From the NCBI RefSeq assembly GCF_017305915.1, contig NZ_JAFKJN010000018.1, forward strand, positions 1 through 64,000: DNA of 64,000 nucleotides. Direction: 5' to 3'. Position 1 is the stretch's first letter, and each line of letters begins with the position of its first letter. The position numbers and the translations under genes are program-made. A model generated the notes under the pieces. That model did not search any database. It was not told the DNA's origin and saw nothing but the letters and a program-made list of their open reading frames with translations. Shown one piece after another: positions 1 to 10,372 of this stretch. This DNA is from Reyranella sp. (GTDB taxonomy: Bacteria; Pseudomonadota; Alphaproteobacteria; Reyranellales; Reyranellaceae).

Positions 1-2
1 AG

Positions 3-134
3 CTCAGCAGACGCGTCTGGCAAACCTATGACGACATCGTCCAGGGTTGTTGCGACGCTTGGAACTGGCTCATCGCCGACACTGTCCGCCTCGCTTCGAT
101 CACTACCCGCGAATGGGCATCGGTCAGAACTTAG
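3..134 (+). mobile_element. IS630-family transposase, C-terminal end (cut by window edge)
   Basis: The third forward frame is open from the window edge to TAG at 132-134 and reads ...VWQTYDDIVQGCCDAW, then NWLIADTVRLASITTREW. This resembles the conserved C-terminal tail of IS630-family transposases (typically Y-[ED]-DI-[VI]-x-x-CC-x-AWN, then a few dozen residues ending in T-R-[DE]-W). Only 43 codons are inside the window, so the DDE catalytic core and the left end cannot be assessed. The stretch after the stop contains TA dinucleotides, the usual IS630 target, but I could not define the terminal inverted repeat. It may be an intact insertion sequence or a remnant. Confidence 0.6.
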
Positions 135-171
135 GGCCGATGGTATAAGGCCCCCTTCTCGCTCCTCAAAG

Positions 172-204
172 AAAAGGCCCCGGTCTCGCGACCGGGGCTT
201 TTCC
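172..204. terminator. Bidirectional rho-independent terminator
   Basis: A GC-rich stem (GCCCCGGTC / GACCGGGGC, loop TCGC region) is flanked by A-rich bases on the left and a T-rich run on the right, so it can terminate transcripts on both strands. On the minus strand it lies about 30 bases after the hppA stop; on the plus strand it closes the transposase remnant. Confidence 0.75.
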
Positions 205-235
205 TTTTGGGCAGGTTGACCTCTGGGGCCTGCGG

Positions 236-2344
<2,109 letters not shown>

Positions 2345-2501
2345 AATGGGTAACCTGTTGTTTCTTAAGGTATTCTCAACCCGAATCGCGCCGATGAAAT
2401 CGCTCTCCCCCGGCGCGGAGCGGCCGGAAAATGACAGAACGGCCGGAAAGGCGCAACAGCCGGTGGTGGGCGACTTCCCCGTCCGGTCAAGGGGTTGAGC
2501 C

Positions 2502-2530
2502 CGTCGTTCCGAGCTTAGCTCGGAACGACG
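2502..2530. terminator. Long perfect palindrome, probable terminator or REP-like element
   Basis: A 14-bp perfect stem (CGTCGTTCCGAGCT / AGCTCGGAACGACG) with a single-base centre lies 3 bases after the stop of the MFS gene and about 155 bases upstream of hppA. There is no U-tract on either strand. The motif GTCGTTCCGAGC resembles dispersed intergenic palindromes of GC-rich proteobacteria. It could end the MFS transcript or be a mobile repeat. Confidence 0.5.
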
Positions 2531-2533
2531 CTC

Positions 2534-3763
2534 TCAGACTCGGGCGGGGTTACGCAGGCGGTAGATGCCGATCACGGCGAGCGCGACGCAGACCAGGGCG
2601 AAGGCGAGGTAGTTCAAGAACGCCCAGCCCTTGAGCTCAAGCACCATCGACGCCATCAAGCTCGAGGTCGCCGTGGTACCGAACACCATGAAGTCGTTGA
2701 AGGCCTGCGCCTTGCCGCGCTCGGCCGGCCGGTAGGTCGTGGTCAGCAAGGTGGTGGCGCCGACGAACAGGAAGTTCCAGCCGACACCGTTCATGCCGAG
2801 CGCCGCGCGGAAGTGCCATTCGGTCGTCCCGAGCAGCGCGATCGCCACGCCGGCGATCAGCAGCGCGATGCCGGTCGTCATCATGTTGAACACGCCGAAG
2901 CGCTGGATGAGATGGCCGGTGAAAAAGGCCGGCACGAACATTCCCATCACGTGCACGAAGATGGTGACCGGCGCCTCGCTCTTGTCGAGGCCGCACTGCA
3001 CGATCGCGAGCGGCGACGCCGCCATGACGAACGACATCACGCCGAAGGCGATCATGGCACCCGCCGCGGCGACCATATAGGCCGGCTGGCTCACGATCTG
3101 CAGCAGCGGCCGCTGCGGGCCGGCGCTGTCCTCGGCCTTGACCACCGGAAACTCGATGAAGCCCAGGACGATGAAGACGATGGCGTGGATCACGATCACC
3201 GTGACGAAGCTCGCCTGGAACACCGGCACCCAAAGGTCCGGCGTCCAGCGCGCCAGGCCCGGCCCGATGATGCCGGCGATCACGCCGCCCGAGGTGACGT
3301 AAGAGATCGCTTGCGCGCGGAACGAGGCCGGCGCCAGCTCGACCGCGGCGAAGCGGTAGAGCTGCATGTTGGCGACGGCGTAGCCCAGCAGCAGGCCGCC
3401 CAGGCACATCACCGGGAAGCTTGCGAGCTGCAGCCCGAGCGCGGCGAAGGACGCGCCGATCATGCCGAACAGCGAGCCGGTGCGGAAACCGAACTTGCGG
3501 CCGCGCCGCATCATCAACAGCGAAGCCGGGAAGACCGACAGCATGACGCCGAGATGCTGCATGGTGACCGGCATGTTGGCCCACATGCGCAGATCCGGCG
3601 GGATGATGGTCAGCACCGCCAGCGCCGAGGAGGCGAACATCAGCGTGTTGCAGCTCTGGGTCAGCGCCTGGCAGATACCGAGCAGGGCGATGTTGCGCAC
3701 CGCGCGGCGCGGCAACCGCGTGGTCTCGGTGGGCGCTGCCTCGACCTTGATAGATCCGTCCAT
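2534..3763 (-). CDS. MFS transporter
   Basis: 409-residue hydrophobic protein with about 12 predicted membrane segments, the size and layout of the major facilitator superfamily. After an N-terminal cytoplasmic tail of about 25 residues, the first helices run from about residue 25, and the loop SLLMMRRGRKFGFRTGS near residue 85 matches the basic loop between helices 2 and 3 of MFS carriers (consensus G-x-x-x-D-R-x-G-R-[RK]). A central hydrophilic loop of about 20 residues contains VVKAEDSAGPQRP. The substrate cannot be told from sequence. It lies 40 bases downstream of thiL in the same direction and may be the last gene of the rib/thiL run, but no metabolic link is evident. Confidence 0.85.
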   Translation of the reverse strand: MDGSIKVEAAPTETTRLPRRAVRNIALLGICQALTQSCNTLMFASSALAVLTIIPPDLRMWANMPVTMQHLGVMLSVFPASLLMMRRGRKFGFRTGSLFGMIGASFAALGLQLASFPVMCLGGLLLGYAVANMQLYRFAAVELAPASFRAQAISYVTSGGVIAGIIGPGLARWTPDLWVPVFQASFVTVIVIHAIVFIVLGFIEFPVVKAEDSAGPQRPLLQIVSQPAYMVAAAGAMIAFGVMSFVMAASPLAIVQCGLDKSEAPVTIFVHVMGMFVPAFFTGHLIQRFGVFNMMTTGIALLIAGVAIALLGTTEWHFRAALGMNGVGWNFLFVGATTLLTTTYRPAERGKAQAFNDFMVFGTTATSSLMASMVLELKGWAFLNYLAFALVCVALAVIGIYRLRNPARV

Positions 3764-3803
3764 TGGGCGCGCACCATAGCCCCCTCAACCGGGCATGCCA
3801 CGG

Positions 3804-4769
3804 CTAGAAGTGGACATAGCCGCTCTGCGCAATCCGGCTCGGCTGCCCGGAAACGTTCAGCACGACGCCCTTGCCCGTTGCGAAGGCACCGATCTGCGTG
3901 ACCTTCACCTTGGCGGCACGCGCCGCCGTTAGCAGCGCCGACCGACGGCGCGGCGGCACGGCAATCGCGAGCTCGTAATCGTCGCCGCCGCCAAGCACGT
4001 TCGCCCAGAGCGCCGGCTTGACCGTCAGCGCGCGCCGTGCATCCGCCGACAGCGGCACGAGATCGCGCTCGATATGAACCGCGAGCCGCGACGCCGCTGC
4101 GATATGGCCGGCATCGGCCAGCAGGCCGTCCGAGATATCGGCCGTCGCGCGGGCAACACCGAGGAGCCTCGGCCCCAAGGTCGTGCGTGGCTGAGGCTGG
4201 CGATACCGTCTTTCCAGGGTCGCGCTCTTCAGCGTGCCGCGCGCGGCCAGGAGGCCGAGGGCTGCGTCGCCGATCGTGCCGCTCACCCAGAGCTCGTCCC
4301 CTGCCCGTGCGCCGTCGCGGCCGAGTCCCTTGCCGCGCGGCACGCGGCCGAACGCGCTGATGGCGATCGTCGTCGGCCCCGGCGTGCCCGTCGTGTCGCC
4401 GCCGCACAGCACGATGCCGAAGCGGCGCTGGTCGGCTCCGAGGCCGCGCGCGAAGCCGGCAACCCAGCGCTCGGTCCAGCCGTGCGTCAGCGACAGGGAG
4501 AGCTGGTAGACGTAGGGCGTGGCGCCGCCCGCCGCGAGATCGGACAGGCAGACGCGCAAGGCACGCTGTGCCACCAGCTCGGGCGTCTCGTCGGCGAGGA
4601 AGTGGACACCGGCGACGATGGTGTCGGTCTTCACCACGAGGTCATGGCGCGGATCGGCGGCGAGGAAGGCGTTGTCGCTCTCGAGCCCGCGCGCGCCGGC
4701 AAAGCCTTTGGCGAGCGGCGCGAAGTAGCGGGCGATCAGCTCGAACTCGCCGATCCGCCGGCGCGCCAT
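3804..4769 (-). CDS. thiL: Thiamine-monophosphate kinase ThiL
   Basis: Phosphorylates thiamine monophosphate to thiamine diphosphate with ATP, the last step of thiamine cofactor synthesis. The 321-residue product starts MARRRIGEFELIARYFAPLA, the typical ThiL opening. Further family motifs are LVVKTDTIVAGVHF (metal/substrate loop), the LCGGDTTGTPG loop near residue 115, ATADISDGLLADAGHIA near residue 210, and GGGDDYEL near residue 255. The start at 4769 leaves 5 bases to the nusB stop; the open frame continues upstream through nusB, but that part does not look like ThiL. The nusB-thiL pairing is common in proteobacteria. Confidence 0.95.
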   Translation of the reverse strand: MARRRIGEFELIARYFAPLAKGFAGARGLESDNAFLAADPRHDLVVKTDTIVAGVHFLADETPELVAQRALRVCLSDLAAGGATPYVYQLSLSLTHGWTERWVAGFARGLGADQRRFGIVLCGGDTTGTPGPTTIAISAFGRVPRGKGLGRDGARAGDELWVSGTIGDAALGLLAARGTLKSATLERRYRQPQPRTTLGPRLLGVARATADISDGLLADAGHIAAASRLAVHIERDLVPLSADARRALTVKPALWANVLGGGDDYELAIAVPPRRRSALLTAARAAKVKVTQIGAFATGKGVVLNVSGQPSRIAQSGYVHF

Positions 4770-4774
4770 CGACG

Positions 4775-5245
4775 CTATCCCGCCAGCTCGGCCGCGCGTT
4801 CCTGGCGCGCGACGCGATCGAGCACCGAGTTCACGAAGGTCGACTCGCCCGGGCCGTAGAAGGCATGCGCGATGTCGACATACTCGTTGATCGCCACCTT
4901 GGGCGGCACGTCGCGGCGATGCACCAGCTCGTAGGCGCCGGCCAGCAGGATCGCCCGCACCAGCCGGTCGATGCGGCCCCAGCTCCAATTCTCGGCCAGC
5001 GCCGCCGACACCGTCTTCTCGAGCTCGTCCTTGTGGCTCGCCGTGCCCTCGACGACGTCCTTGAACAGGGGCTTGTCGGCGTCGCGGCGCATGCCGCCCT
5101 CGCCCGCCTCGCCGGTGCGCACGTCGAGAAACTGCCCGATGATGGCCGCAGGCTCGTCCTGGCCCTCCTGCCACTGGTAGAGCGCCTGCACGGCGGCGAG
5201 CCGCGCGGCCTGACGGCGGCTCGGCGGTTTGGCGGGCGTGCTCAT
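4775..5245 (-). CDS. nusB: Transcription antitermination factor NusB
   Basis: 156-residue all-alpha RNA-binding protein that, with NusE (S10), binds boxA of rRNA leaders and prevents premature termination. The N-terminal segment RRQAARLAAVQALYQWQ is the classical NusB helix 1 motif. The C-terminal half (LVRAILLAGAYELVHRRDVPPKVAINEYVDIAHAF..., residues about 105-135) is the most conserved part of the family, followed by ESTFVNSVLDRVAR. Its start codon overlaps the ribH stop by 4 bases, so the two are translationally coupled. NusB next to lumazine synthase is a frequent bacterial arrangement. Confidence 0.96.
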   Translation of the reverse strand: MSTPAKPPSRRQAARLAAVQALYQWQEGQDEPAAIIGQFLDVRTGEAGEGGMRRDADKPLFKDVVEGTASHKDELEKTVSAALAENWSWGRIDRLVRAILLAGAYELVHRRDVPPKVAINEYVDIAHAFYGPGESTFVNSVLDRVARQERAAELAG

Positions 5246-5718
5246 GCGTTCCGCCAGCGCCGCTGCAGGGCGACCATGGCGAGGCAGGCATGGGCGGCAT
5301 CGCCGCCCTTGTTGCCGCGATGCGTCTCGGCGCGCGCCTTGGCCTGCTCCATGGTGTTCACGGTGACGATGCCATAGCCGATCGCAAGCTTGTTGCGAAC
5401 CGACAGGTCCATCAGCCCGCGCGCGCTCTCGCCGCAGACATAGTCGTAGTGCGTGGTCTCGCCGCGGATGACGCAGCCCAGCGCGAGGAAGCCATCGTAG
5501 CGGTCAGCGGCCAGCGCGATCGCGCCCGGGATCTCGAAGGCACCCGGCACGACCACGCGCTCGTACAGGGCGCCGTTCTTCTTGATCTCGGCGTCGGCTC
5601 CGGAAATCAGCGCGTCGGCGATTTCGGGGTAAAAGCGCGATTCCACGATCAGGATGCGCGCACCCTTGACGCCGTCGACGGCCGGCCGGGTCGTCGGATT
5701 TTCAGTGCGAGTCGACAT
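5242..5718 (-). CDS. ribH: 6,7-dimethyl-8-ribityllumazine synthase
   Basis: Condenses 5-amino-6-ribitylamino-uracil with 3,4-dihydroxy-2-butanone 4-phosphate to lumazine, the penultimate riboflavin step. Length (158 residues) is standard. Family motifs are ILIVESRFYPEI (ribityl-pyrimidine side), VPGAFEIPGAIAL near residue 60, and ALGCVIRGETTHYDYVC near residue 80, which contains the catalytic His. An N-terminal extension of about 20 residues precedes the core. It sits between ribB and nusB with 7 bases from the ribB stop, in the middle of the rib operon. Confidence 0.96.
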   Translation of the reverse strand: MSTRTENPTTRPAVDGVKGARILIVESRFYPEIADALISGADAEIKKNGALYERVVVPGAFEIPGAIALAADRYDGFLALGCVIRGETTHYDYVCGESARGLMDLSVRNKLAIGYGIVTVNTMEQAKARAETHRGNKGGDAAHACLAMVALQRRWRNA

Positions 5719-5725
5719 TTTCCCT

Positions 5726-6880
5726 TCAGCCCCGACGCGGGCGGCCGGGCACCGGCTTCTGACCGACGACCTTGAGGCCGAAGCCTTCGATGCCGACGAT
5801 GCTCTTCCTGCTGTTGGTCAGCAGGACCATTTCCTTGACCCCGAGATCGATCAGGATCTGGGCGCCGACGCCGTAGTCGCGCAGTTCGACACCCGCCGGG
5901 GCGATCGGCTCGCCGGCGCGGCGGCGCTGCTCGGCCAGCACGACGGTGAGCGGCTCGCGGATCAGCACGATCACGCCACGGCCTTCCTCGGCAATGTAGC
6001 GCATCGACGCCTCGATCTCGCCGCCCCGCCCGCCGCTCCTCTGTCCCAGCGTGTCGCTGAACAGGTTGACCGCATGCATGCGCACGGTGATCGGGCCGGG
6101 CGCCGCCGGGTCGCCTTTCACCAGCGCGACGTGCTGCGCCATCGTCACCTTGTTGATGTAGACGACGCAGCGGAAGTCGCCGCCATAGATGCTGTCGAGC
6201 TTGGTCTCGCTGATGCGCTTAACGATGGAATCGTAGCGCCGGCGATAGGCGATCAGGTCGGCGATGGTACCGATCTTGAGATTGTGGCGCTGCGCGAAGC
6301 TGATCAGGTCGTTGCGACGGGCCATCGTTCCGTCGTCGTTCATGATCTCGCAGATCACGCCGGCCGGCGTCAGTCCCGCGAGCCGCGCCAGGTCGACCGC
6401 CGCCTCGGTGTGGCCGGTGCGCTCGAGCGTGCCGCCGTCGCGCGCCACCAGCGGGAAGACGTGGCCGGGCGTCACGATGTCCTGCTGCCCGCAGCTCGGG
6501 TCGATCGCCACCGCGACGGTACGGGCGCGGTCGGCGGCGGAGATGCCGGTGGTCACACCCTCGCGCGCCTCGATCGAGACGGTGAAGGCGGTCTGATGAC
6601 GGGTGCCGTTGTTCTGCGCCATCAGCGACAGGCCGAGCTGCTCGACCCGCTCGCGGGTCAGCGCCAGGCAGATCAGGCCGCGCGCATGCTTGGCCATGAA
6701 GTTGATCGCCTCGGGCGTCGCCCATTGCGCCGGGATGACGAGGTCGCCCTCGTTCTCGCGATCCTCGTCGTCGACAAGGATGAACATCCGGCCCTTGCGG
6801 GCTTCCTCGATGATGTCCTCGGCTGCGGCCTTCACCTCGCTGAAGGTGATCCGCCAGGCATCCTTTTCGAGCGCACTCAT
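5726..6880 (-). CDS. ribB: 3,4-dihydroxy-2-butanone 4-phosphate synthase with degenerate GTP cyclohydrolase II domain (RibBX type)
   Basis: 384 residues. Residues about 1-210 are a complete RibB domain that makes dihydroxybutanone phosphate from ribulose 5-phosphate: DDEDRENEGDLVIPA (residues 37-51, acidic metal/catalytic loop), RHQTAFTVSIEAR, and RTGHTEAAVDLARLAG. Residues about 215-384 are related to GTP cyclohydrolase II, but the zinc-binding Cys-x10-Cys-x-Cys site is absent: RMHAVNLFSD is followed by Gly/Arg-rich sequence with no cysteines. The catalytic EGRGIGL-type segment reads REPLTVVL. The domain is therefore very probably not a cyclohydrolase, and RibA activity must come from another gene. 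Such RibBX fusions are known from alphaproteobacteria. The start overlaps the ribE stop by 4 bases. Confidence 0.92.
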   Translation of the reverse strand: MSALEKDAWRITFSEVKAAAEDIIEEARKGRMFILVDDEDRENEGDLVIPAQWATPEAINFMAKHARGLICLALTRERVEQLGLSLMAQNNGTRHQTAFTVSIEAREGVTTGISAADRARTVAVAIDPSCGQQDIVTPGHVFPLVARDGGTLERTGHTEAAVDLARLAGLTPAGVICEIMNDDGTMARRNDLISFAQRHNLKIGTIADLIAYRRRYDSIVKRISETKLDSIYGGDFRCVVYINKVTMAQHVALVKGDPAAPGPITVRMHAVNLFSDTLGQRSGGRGGEIEASMRYIAEEGRGVIVLIREPLTVVLAEQRRRAGEPIAPAGVELRDYGVGAQILIDLGVKEMVLLTNSRKSIVGIEGFGLKVVGQKPVPGRPRRG

Positions 6881-7476
6881 GGTCTGTGCTCCAACAGTCG
6901 CTGAACGTATCGCGCGAGCATATCGACCTCAAGGTTGACCCGCTGGCCAACCTTGGCGGCCCCCAGGGTCGTCGCCGCCTGGGTATGTGAAATGATGTTC
7001 ACTCCGAAGCGATTGCCCTCGACCTCGTTCACGGTCAGCGAGATTCCATCCACAGCGATCGAGCCCTTGGAGGCGATGAAGCGTGCAAGCTCGCCCGGCG
7101 CCTCGAACACGAAGCGCACGCTGCCGCCCTCGGGAGTCATCGACGCGATCTTCCCGACGCCGTCGACATGGCCGTAGACCAGATGGCCGCCAAGCTCGTC
7201 ACCGAGCCTGAGCGACAGCTCGAGATTGATGCGTTGCCCGCGCTGCCAGTCGCCGAGGTGGGTCTTCTCCAGGGTCTCGCCCGAGGCTTCGACGGCGAAC
7301 CAGTCGGGCCCCTTCTCGATCACCGTCAGGCAGCAGCCCGAGCAGGCGATCGAGGCACCCATCGGCACCGGTGCCATATCGTGTTTCGTCCGGACGACGA
7401 AGCGCCGGTCGCCCGTCTGGCCGCCCGGCGTGAGGGACGTGATCTCGCCGACGTCGGTGACGATCCCCGTGAACAT
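6877..7476 (-). CDS. ribE: Riboflavin synthase, alpha chain
   Basis: Dismutates two lumazine molecules to riboflavin plus the ribitylamino-uracil. At 199 residues it shows the internal duplication of the family: each half begins with a beta-barrel start (MFTGIVTDVGEI at residue 1; VYGHVDGVGKIASM near residue 100) and each carries a substrate motif (IACSGCCLTV near residue 43, IAVDGISLTVNEV near residue 141). It lies 9 bases downstream of ribD and overlaps ribB. The gene is called ribE or ribC depending on the naming system. Confidence 0.96.
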   Translation of the reverse strand: MFTGIVTDVGEITSLTPGGQTGDRRFVVRTKHDMAPVPMGASIACSGCCLTVIEKGPDWFAVEASGETLEKTHLGDWQRGQRINLELSLRLGDELGGHLVYGHVDGVGKIASMTPEGGSVRFVFEAPGELARFIASKGSIAVDGISLTVNEVEGNRFGVNIISHTQAATTLGAAKVGQRVNLEVDMLARYVQRLLEHRP

Positions 7477-7485
7477 GGCCGCTCC

Positions 7486-8568
7486 TTACGCCGCCCGATG
7501 CCAGGTTTCCACCACGTCACCGGCCAGTTGCCGGGACGAAACCAGGTGGAACCGGGGCGCGAAACCCAGCTTTTCGAGGCCCAAAGGTCCCACCGCAGAG
7601 CGGCTGTCCGCTCCCAGCAATAGCCCTGCCCGATATGAGGTCACCCGGTCGATCAAGCCGGAGCCGAGGAAGGCTGCCGCCACCTCGCCACCGCCCTCGA
7701 TCAGGACACACATGAGCTTGCGATGCCCGAGTTCCTGCGCCACCGCGGCGACATCTACGCGGCCCTGCGCATTGGACGCAACCTCGATCACCTCGACGCC
7801 CTTTGCCTGCAAGGCATCGCGCGCCGCCGCCGGCGCCTGCCGCGTGCAGATCAACCACACCGGAGTCCTGTTGGCGGTCAGCGCGAGCTTCGAGTCGGGC
7901 GACATCCGCGCCTGCGAATCGAGCACGACGCGGATCGGCGAATAGGCCTCCAGGCCCGGCAGACGGCAGGTCAGTTCCGGATCGTCGGCAGCGACGGTGT
8001 TGGCGCCGACGACGATGGCATCGTGCAGGGCGCGCAGCCGCTGGCCGTCGGCGCGGGCCGCCGGGCCGGTGATCCACTTGCTCTCGCCGGACACCGTCGC
8101 GATGCGCCCGTCGAGCGACGTCGCCGTCTTGAGATGGAAGAGCGGACGTCCCTCGACTTCGCGCATCAGGAAGCCGGCATTGATTTCCGCCGCCGCCGTC
8201 GCGCCTTCGCCCACTTCGACCGCGATGCCGGCGCGGCGCAGGCGCTCGTGCCCCGCGCCGTTCACCTGCGGATTGGGATCCTGCAGCGCCGATACAACCT
8301 TGGTGACGCCCGCACCGACCAGCGCGTCGGCGCAGGGCGGCGATTTGCCGTGATGAGAGCATGGCTCGAGCGTCACGTAGACGGTGGCGCCGCGCGCCGC
8401 CTCGCCGGCCTGGGCGAGCGCATCGACCTCGGCGTGCGGGCGGCCGCCGTCGCGGGTGCGGCCGCGGCCGACGACGACGCCGTCCTTCACGATGACGCAG
8501 CCCACGGCCGGATTGGGCCAGGTGCGCCCGACCGACCGGCGCGCCAGCGCGAGCGCTGCGCGCATCAT
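7486..8568 (-). CDS. ribD: Bifunctional diaminohydroxyphosphoribosylaminopyrimidine deaminase / reductase
   Basis: Carries out the second and third steps of riboflavin synthesis. The start at 8568 gives 360 residues opening MMRAALALARRSVGRTWPNPAVGCVIV, the typical RibD start; the frame is open farther upstream inside nrdR but without family resemblance. The N-terminal deaminase domain has the zinc motif HAEVDAL near residue 47 and EPCSHHGKSPPC near residue 73. The C-terminal reductase domain (from about residue 145) has TATSLDGRIA, VGANTVAADDP and the glycine-rich IEGGGEVAAAFL. It starts 4 bases after the nrdR stop. Confidence 0.96.
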   Translation of the reverse strand: MMRAALALARRSVGRTWPNPAVGCVIVKDGVVVGRGRTRDGGRPHAEVDALAQAGEAARGATVYVTLEPCSHHGKSPPCADALVGAGVTKVVSALQDPNPQVNGAGHERLRRAGIAVEVGEGATAAAEINAGFLMREVEGRPLFHLKTATSLDGRIATVSGESKWITGPAARADGQRLRALHDAIVVGANTVAADDPELTCRLPGLEAYSPIRVVLDSQARMSPDSKLALTANRTPVWLICTRQAPAAARDALQAKGVEVIEVASNAQGRVDVAAVAQELGHRKLMCVLIEGGGEVAAAFLGSGLIDRVTSYRAGLLLGADSRSAVGPLGLEKLGFAPRFHLVSSRQLAGDVVETWHRAA

Positions 8569-8572
8569 CTGG

Positions 8573-9037
8573 TCAGTCCTTGAGGTTGGTCTCGGCGAGG
8601 TCGGAGATGAACTCCTCGAAGTCCTTGGCCTCGCGGAAATTGCGATAGACCGAGGCGAAGCGCACATAGGCGACCGGATCGAGCGCGCGCAGCGCGTCCA
8701 TCACCAATTCGCCGATCTGCGTCGAGGGGATCTCGCTCTCGCCGGAGCTTTCGAGGCGGCGCACGATGCCGTTGACCACCCGCTCGACCCGCTCGGGATC
8801 GACCGGGCGCTTGCGCACCGCCACCGAGATCGAGCGCTGCAGCTTGTCGCGATCGAACGCGACCCGCTGGCCGTTCTTCTTCACCACGGTGAGCTCGCGC
8901 AACTGCACGCGCTCGAAGGTGGTGAAGCGCGAGCCGCACGACGGGCAGTAGCGCCGCCGGCGGATCGCCGAATTGTCGTCGGTCGGTCGCGAGTCCTTAA
9001 CCTGGGTGTCTTCGTGACCGCAGAATGGACAGCGCAT
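8573..9037 (-). CDS. nrdR: Transcriptional repressor NrdR
   Basis: Zinc-ribbon and ATP-cone repressor of ribonucleotide reductase genes. The N-terminal ribbon is visible as MRCPFCGHEDTQV with a second pair YCPSCGSRF at residues about 31-39. The ATP-cone domain (residues about 46-136) starts RELTVVKKNGQRVAFDRDKL. The length of 154 is standard. It lies between glyA and ribD, a linkage common in alphaproteobacteria. No NrdR box was identified here, as its targets are probably elsewhere. Confidence 0.97.
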   Translation of the reverse strand: MRCPFCGHEDTQVKDSRPTDDNSAIRRRRYCPSCGSRFTTFERVQLRELTVVKKNGQRVAFDRDKLQRSISVAVRKRPVDPERVERVVNGIVRRLESSGESEIPSTQIGELVMDALRALDPVAYVRFASVYRNFREAKDFEEFISDLAETNLKD

Positions 9038-9067
9038 CTAGGTCCCCCTGTTTTGTTTTGTGCGTTG

Positions 9068-10372
9068 TCAGTCGCGATAGATCGGGAATTGGGCGCAAAG
9101 CTCGCGGACCTTGCCGCGGACCTGCGCCTCGACCTGGGCGTCGCCGTCCGGGCCGTTCTTGGCGATGCCGTCGAGCACGTCGGCGATCAGATGGCCGACC
9201 TGACGGAACTCGGCGACGCCGAAGCCGCGCGTCGTGCCCGCGGGCGACCCCAAACGCACGCCCGAGGTGACGGTGAACTTCTCAGGATCGCCCGGGATGC
9301 TGTTCTTGTTGACGGTGATGCCGGCGCGATCGAGCACCTTCTCCGCAGCGATACCGGTCGCCTTCTTCGGCCGCAGGTCGACCAGCATGACGTGGCTGTC
9401 GGTGCCGCCCGAGACGATCATGAGGCCGCGCTCGGTCAGCGACGCGGCAAGCGCGCGCGCATTGTCGACGACCTGATGGGCATAGGTCTTGAAGTCGGGC
9501 CGCAGCGCCTCGCCCAGCGCCACCGCCTTGGCAGCGATGATGTGCATCAGCGGACCGCCCTGCAGGCCGGGGAACACCGCCGAGTTGATCTTCTTGCCGA
9601 TCTCCGCGTCGGTCGAAAGGATCATGCCGCCGCGCGGGCCGCGCAGCGTCTTGTGCGTCGTCGTGGTGACGACGTGCGCATGCGGCAGCGGGCTCGGATA
9701 GGCGCCAGCGGCGACCAGGCCGGCATAGTGGGCCATATCGACCATGAAGAAGGCGCCGATCTCATCCGCCACCTTGCGGAAGCGCGCCCAGTCGATCTGG
9801 CGCGAATAGGCCGATGCGCCGGCGATGATCAGCTTCGGCTTCTCGCGCCGCGCCGCCTCTTCCATCTGCTCGTAGTCGATCAGGTGCGTGTCCGGCTTCA
9901 GGCCGTACGACACGACCTTGAACCACTTGCCCGACTGGTTGGCCGGCGATCCGTGGGTGAGATGACCGCCCTGGTCGAGCGCCATGCCGAGGAAGGTGTC
10001 GCCCGGCTTGAGCAGCGCCATGAACACGGCCTGGTTCGCCTGCGCGCCGGAGTGCGGCTGGACGTTGGCGAAGCTGCAATCGAACAGCTTGCAGGCGCGG
10101 TCGATCGCCAGCTGCTCGGCCTTGTCGACCTCCTCGCAGCCGCCGTAGTAGCGGCGGCCGGGATAGCCCTCGGCATACTTGTTGGTCAGCACCGAGCCTG
10201 CGGCCTCGAGCACGGCACGCGAGACGATGTTCTCCGACGCGATCAGCTCGATCTGTTCCTGCTGGCGATGCAGTTCGCCCTTCAGCACCGCATCGATCGC
10301 GGGATCGGCCTCGGCGAGGCCCTGGGTGAACATCGGCAGCGGCGTGTCGTGACGGTACGCTGGCTGACTCAT
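9068..10372 (-). CDS. glyA: Serine hydroxymethyltransferase
   Basis: PLP enzyme converting serine plus tetrahydrofolate to glycine and methylene-THF, the main source of one-carbon units. 434 residues, normal length. Recognisable are QIELIASENIVSRAVLEAAGS (residues about 35-55), the YPGRRYYGGCEEVD substrate loop, and the PLP lysine in TTTHKTLRGPRGG near residue 240. The start overlaps the rpiB stop by 4 bases. Glycine and THF metabolism has no direct pathway link to the rib genes, but this order is widely conserved. Confidence 0.98.
   Translation of the reverse strand: MSQPAYRHDTPLPMFTQGLAEADPAIDAVLKGELHRQQEQIELIASENIVSRAVLEAAGSVLTNKYAEGYPGRRYYGGCEEVDKAEQLAIDRACKLFDCSFANVQPHSGAQANQAVFMALLKPGDTFLGMALDQGGHLTHGSPANQSGKWFKVVSYGLKPDTHLIDYEQMEEAARREKPKLIIAGASAYSRQIDWARFRKVADEIGAFFMVDMAHYAGLVAAGAYPSPLPHAHVVTTTTHKTLRGPRGGMILSTDAEIGKKINSAVFPGLQGGPLMHIIAAKAVALGEALRPDFKTYAHQVVDNARALAASLTERGLMIVSGGTDSHVMLVDLRPKKATGIAAEKVLDRAGITVNKNSIPGDPEKFTVTSGVRLGSPAGTTRGFGVAEFRQVGHLIADVLDGIAKNGPDGDAQVEAQVRGKVRELCAQFPIYRD

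Noticed and set aside
7486..8568. FMN riboswitch upstream of rib genes
   Set aside because: No RFN-type conserved segments were seen upstream of ribD or in the gaps of the operon.
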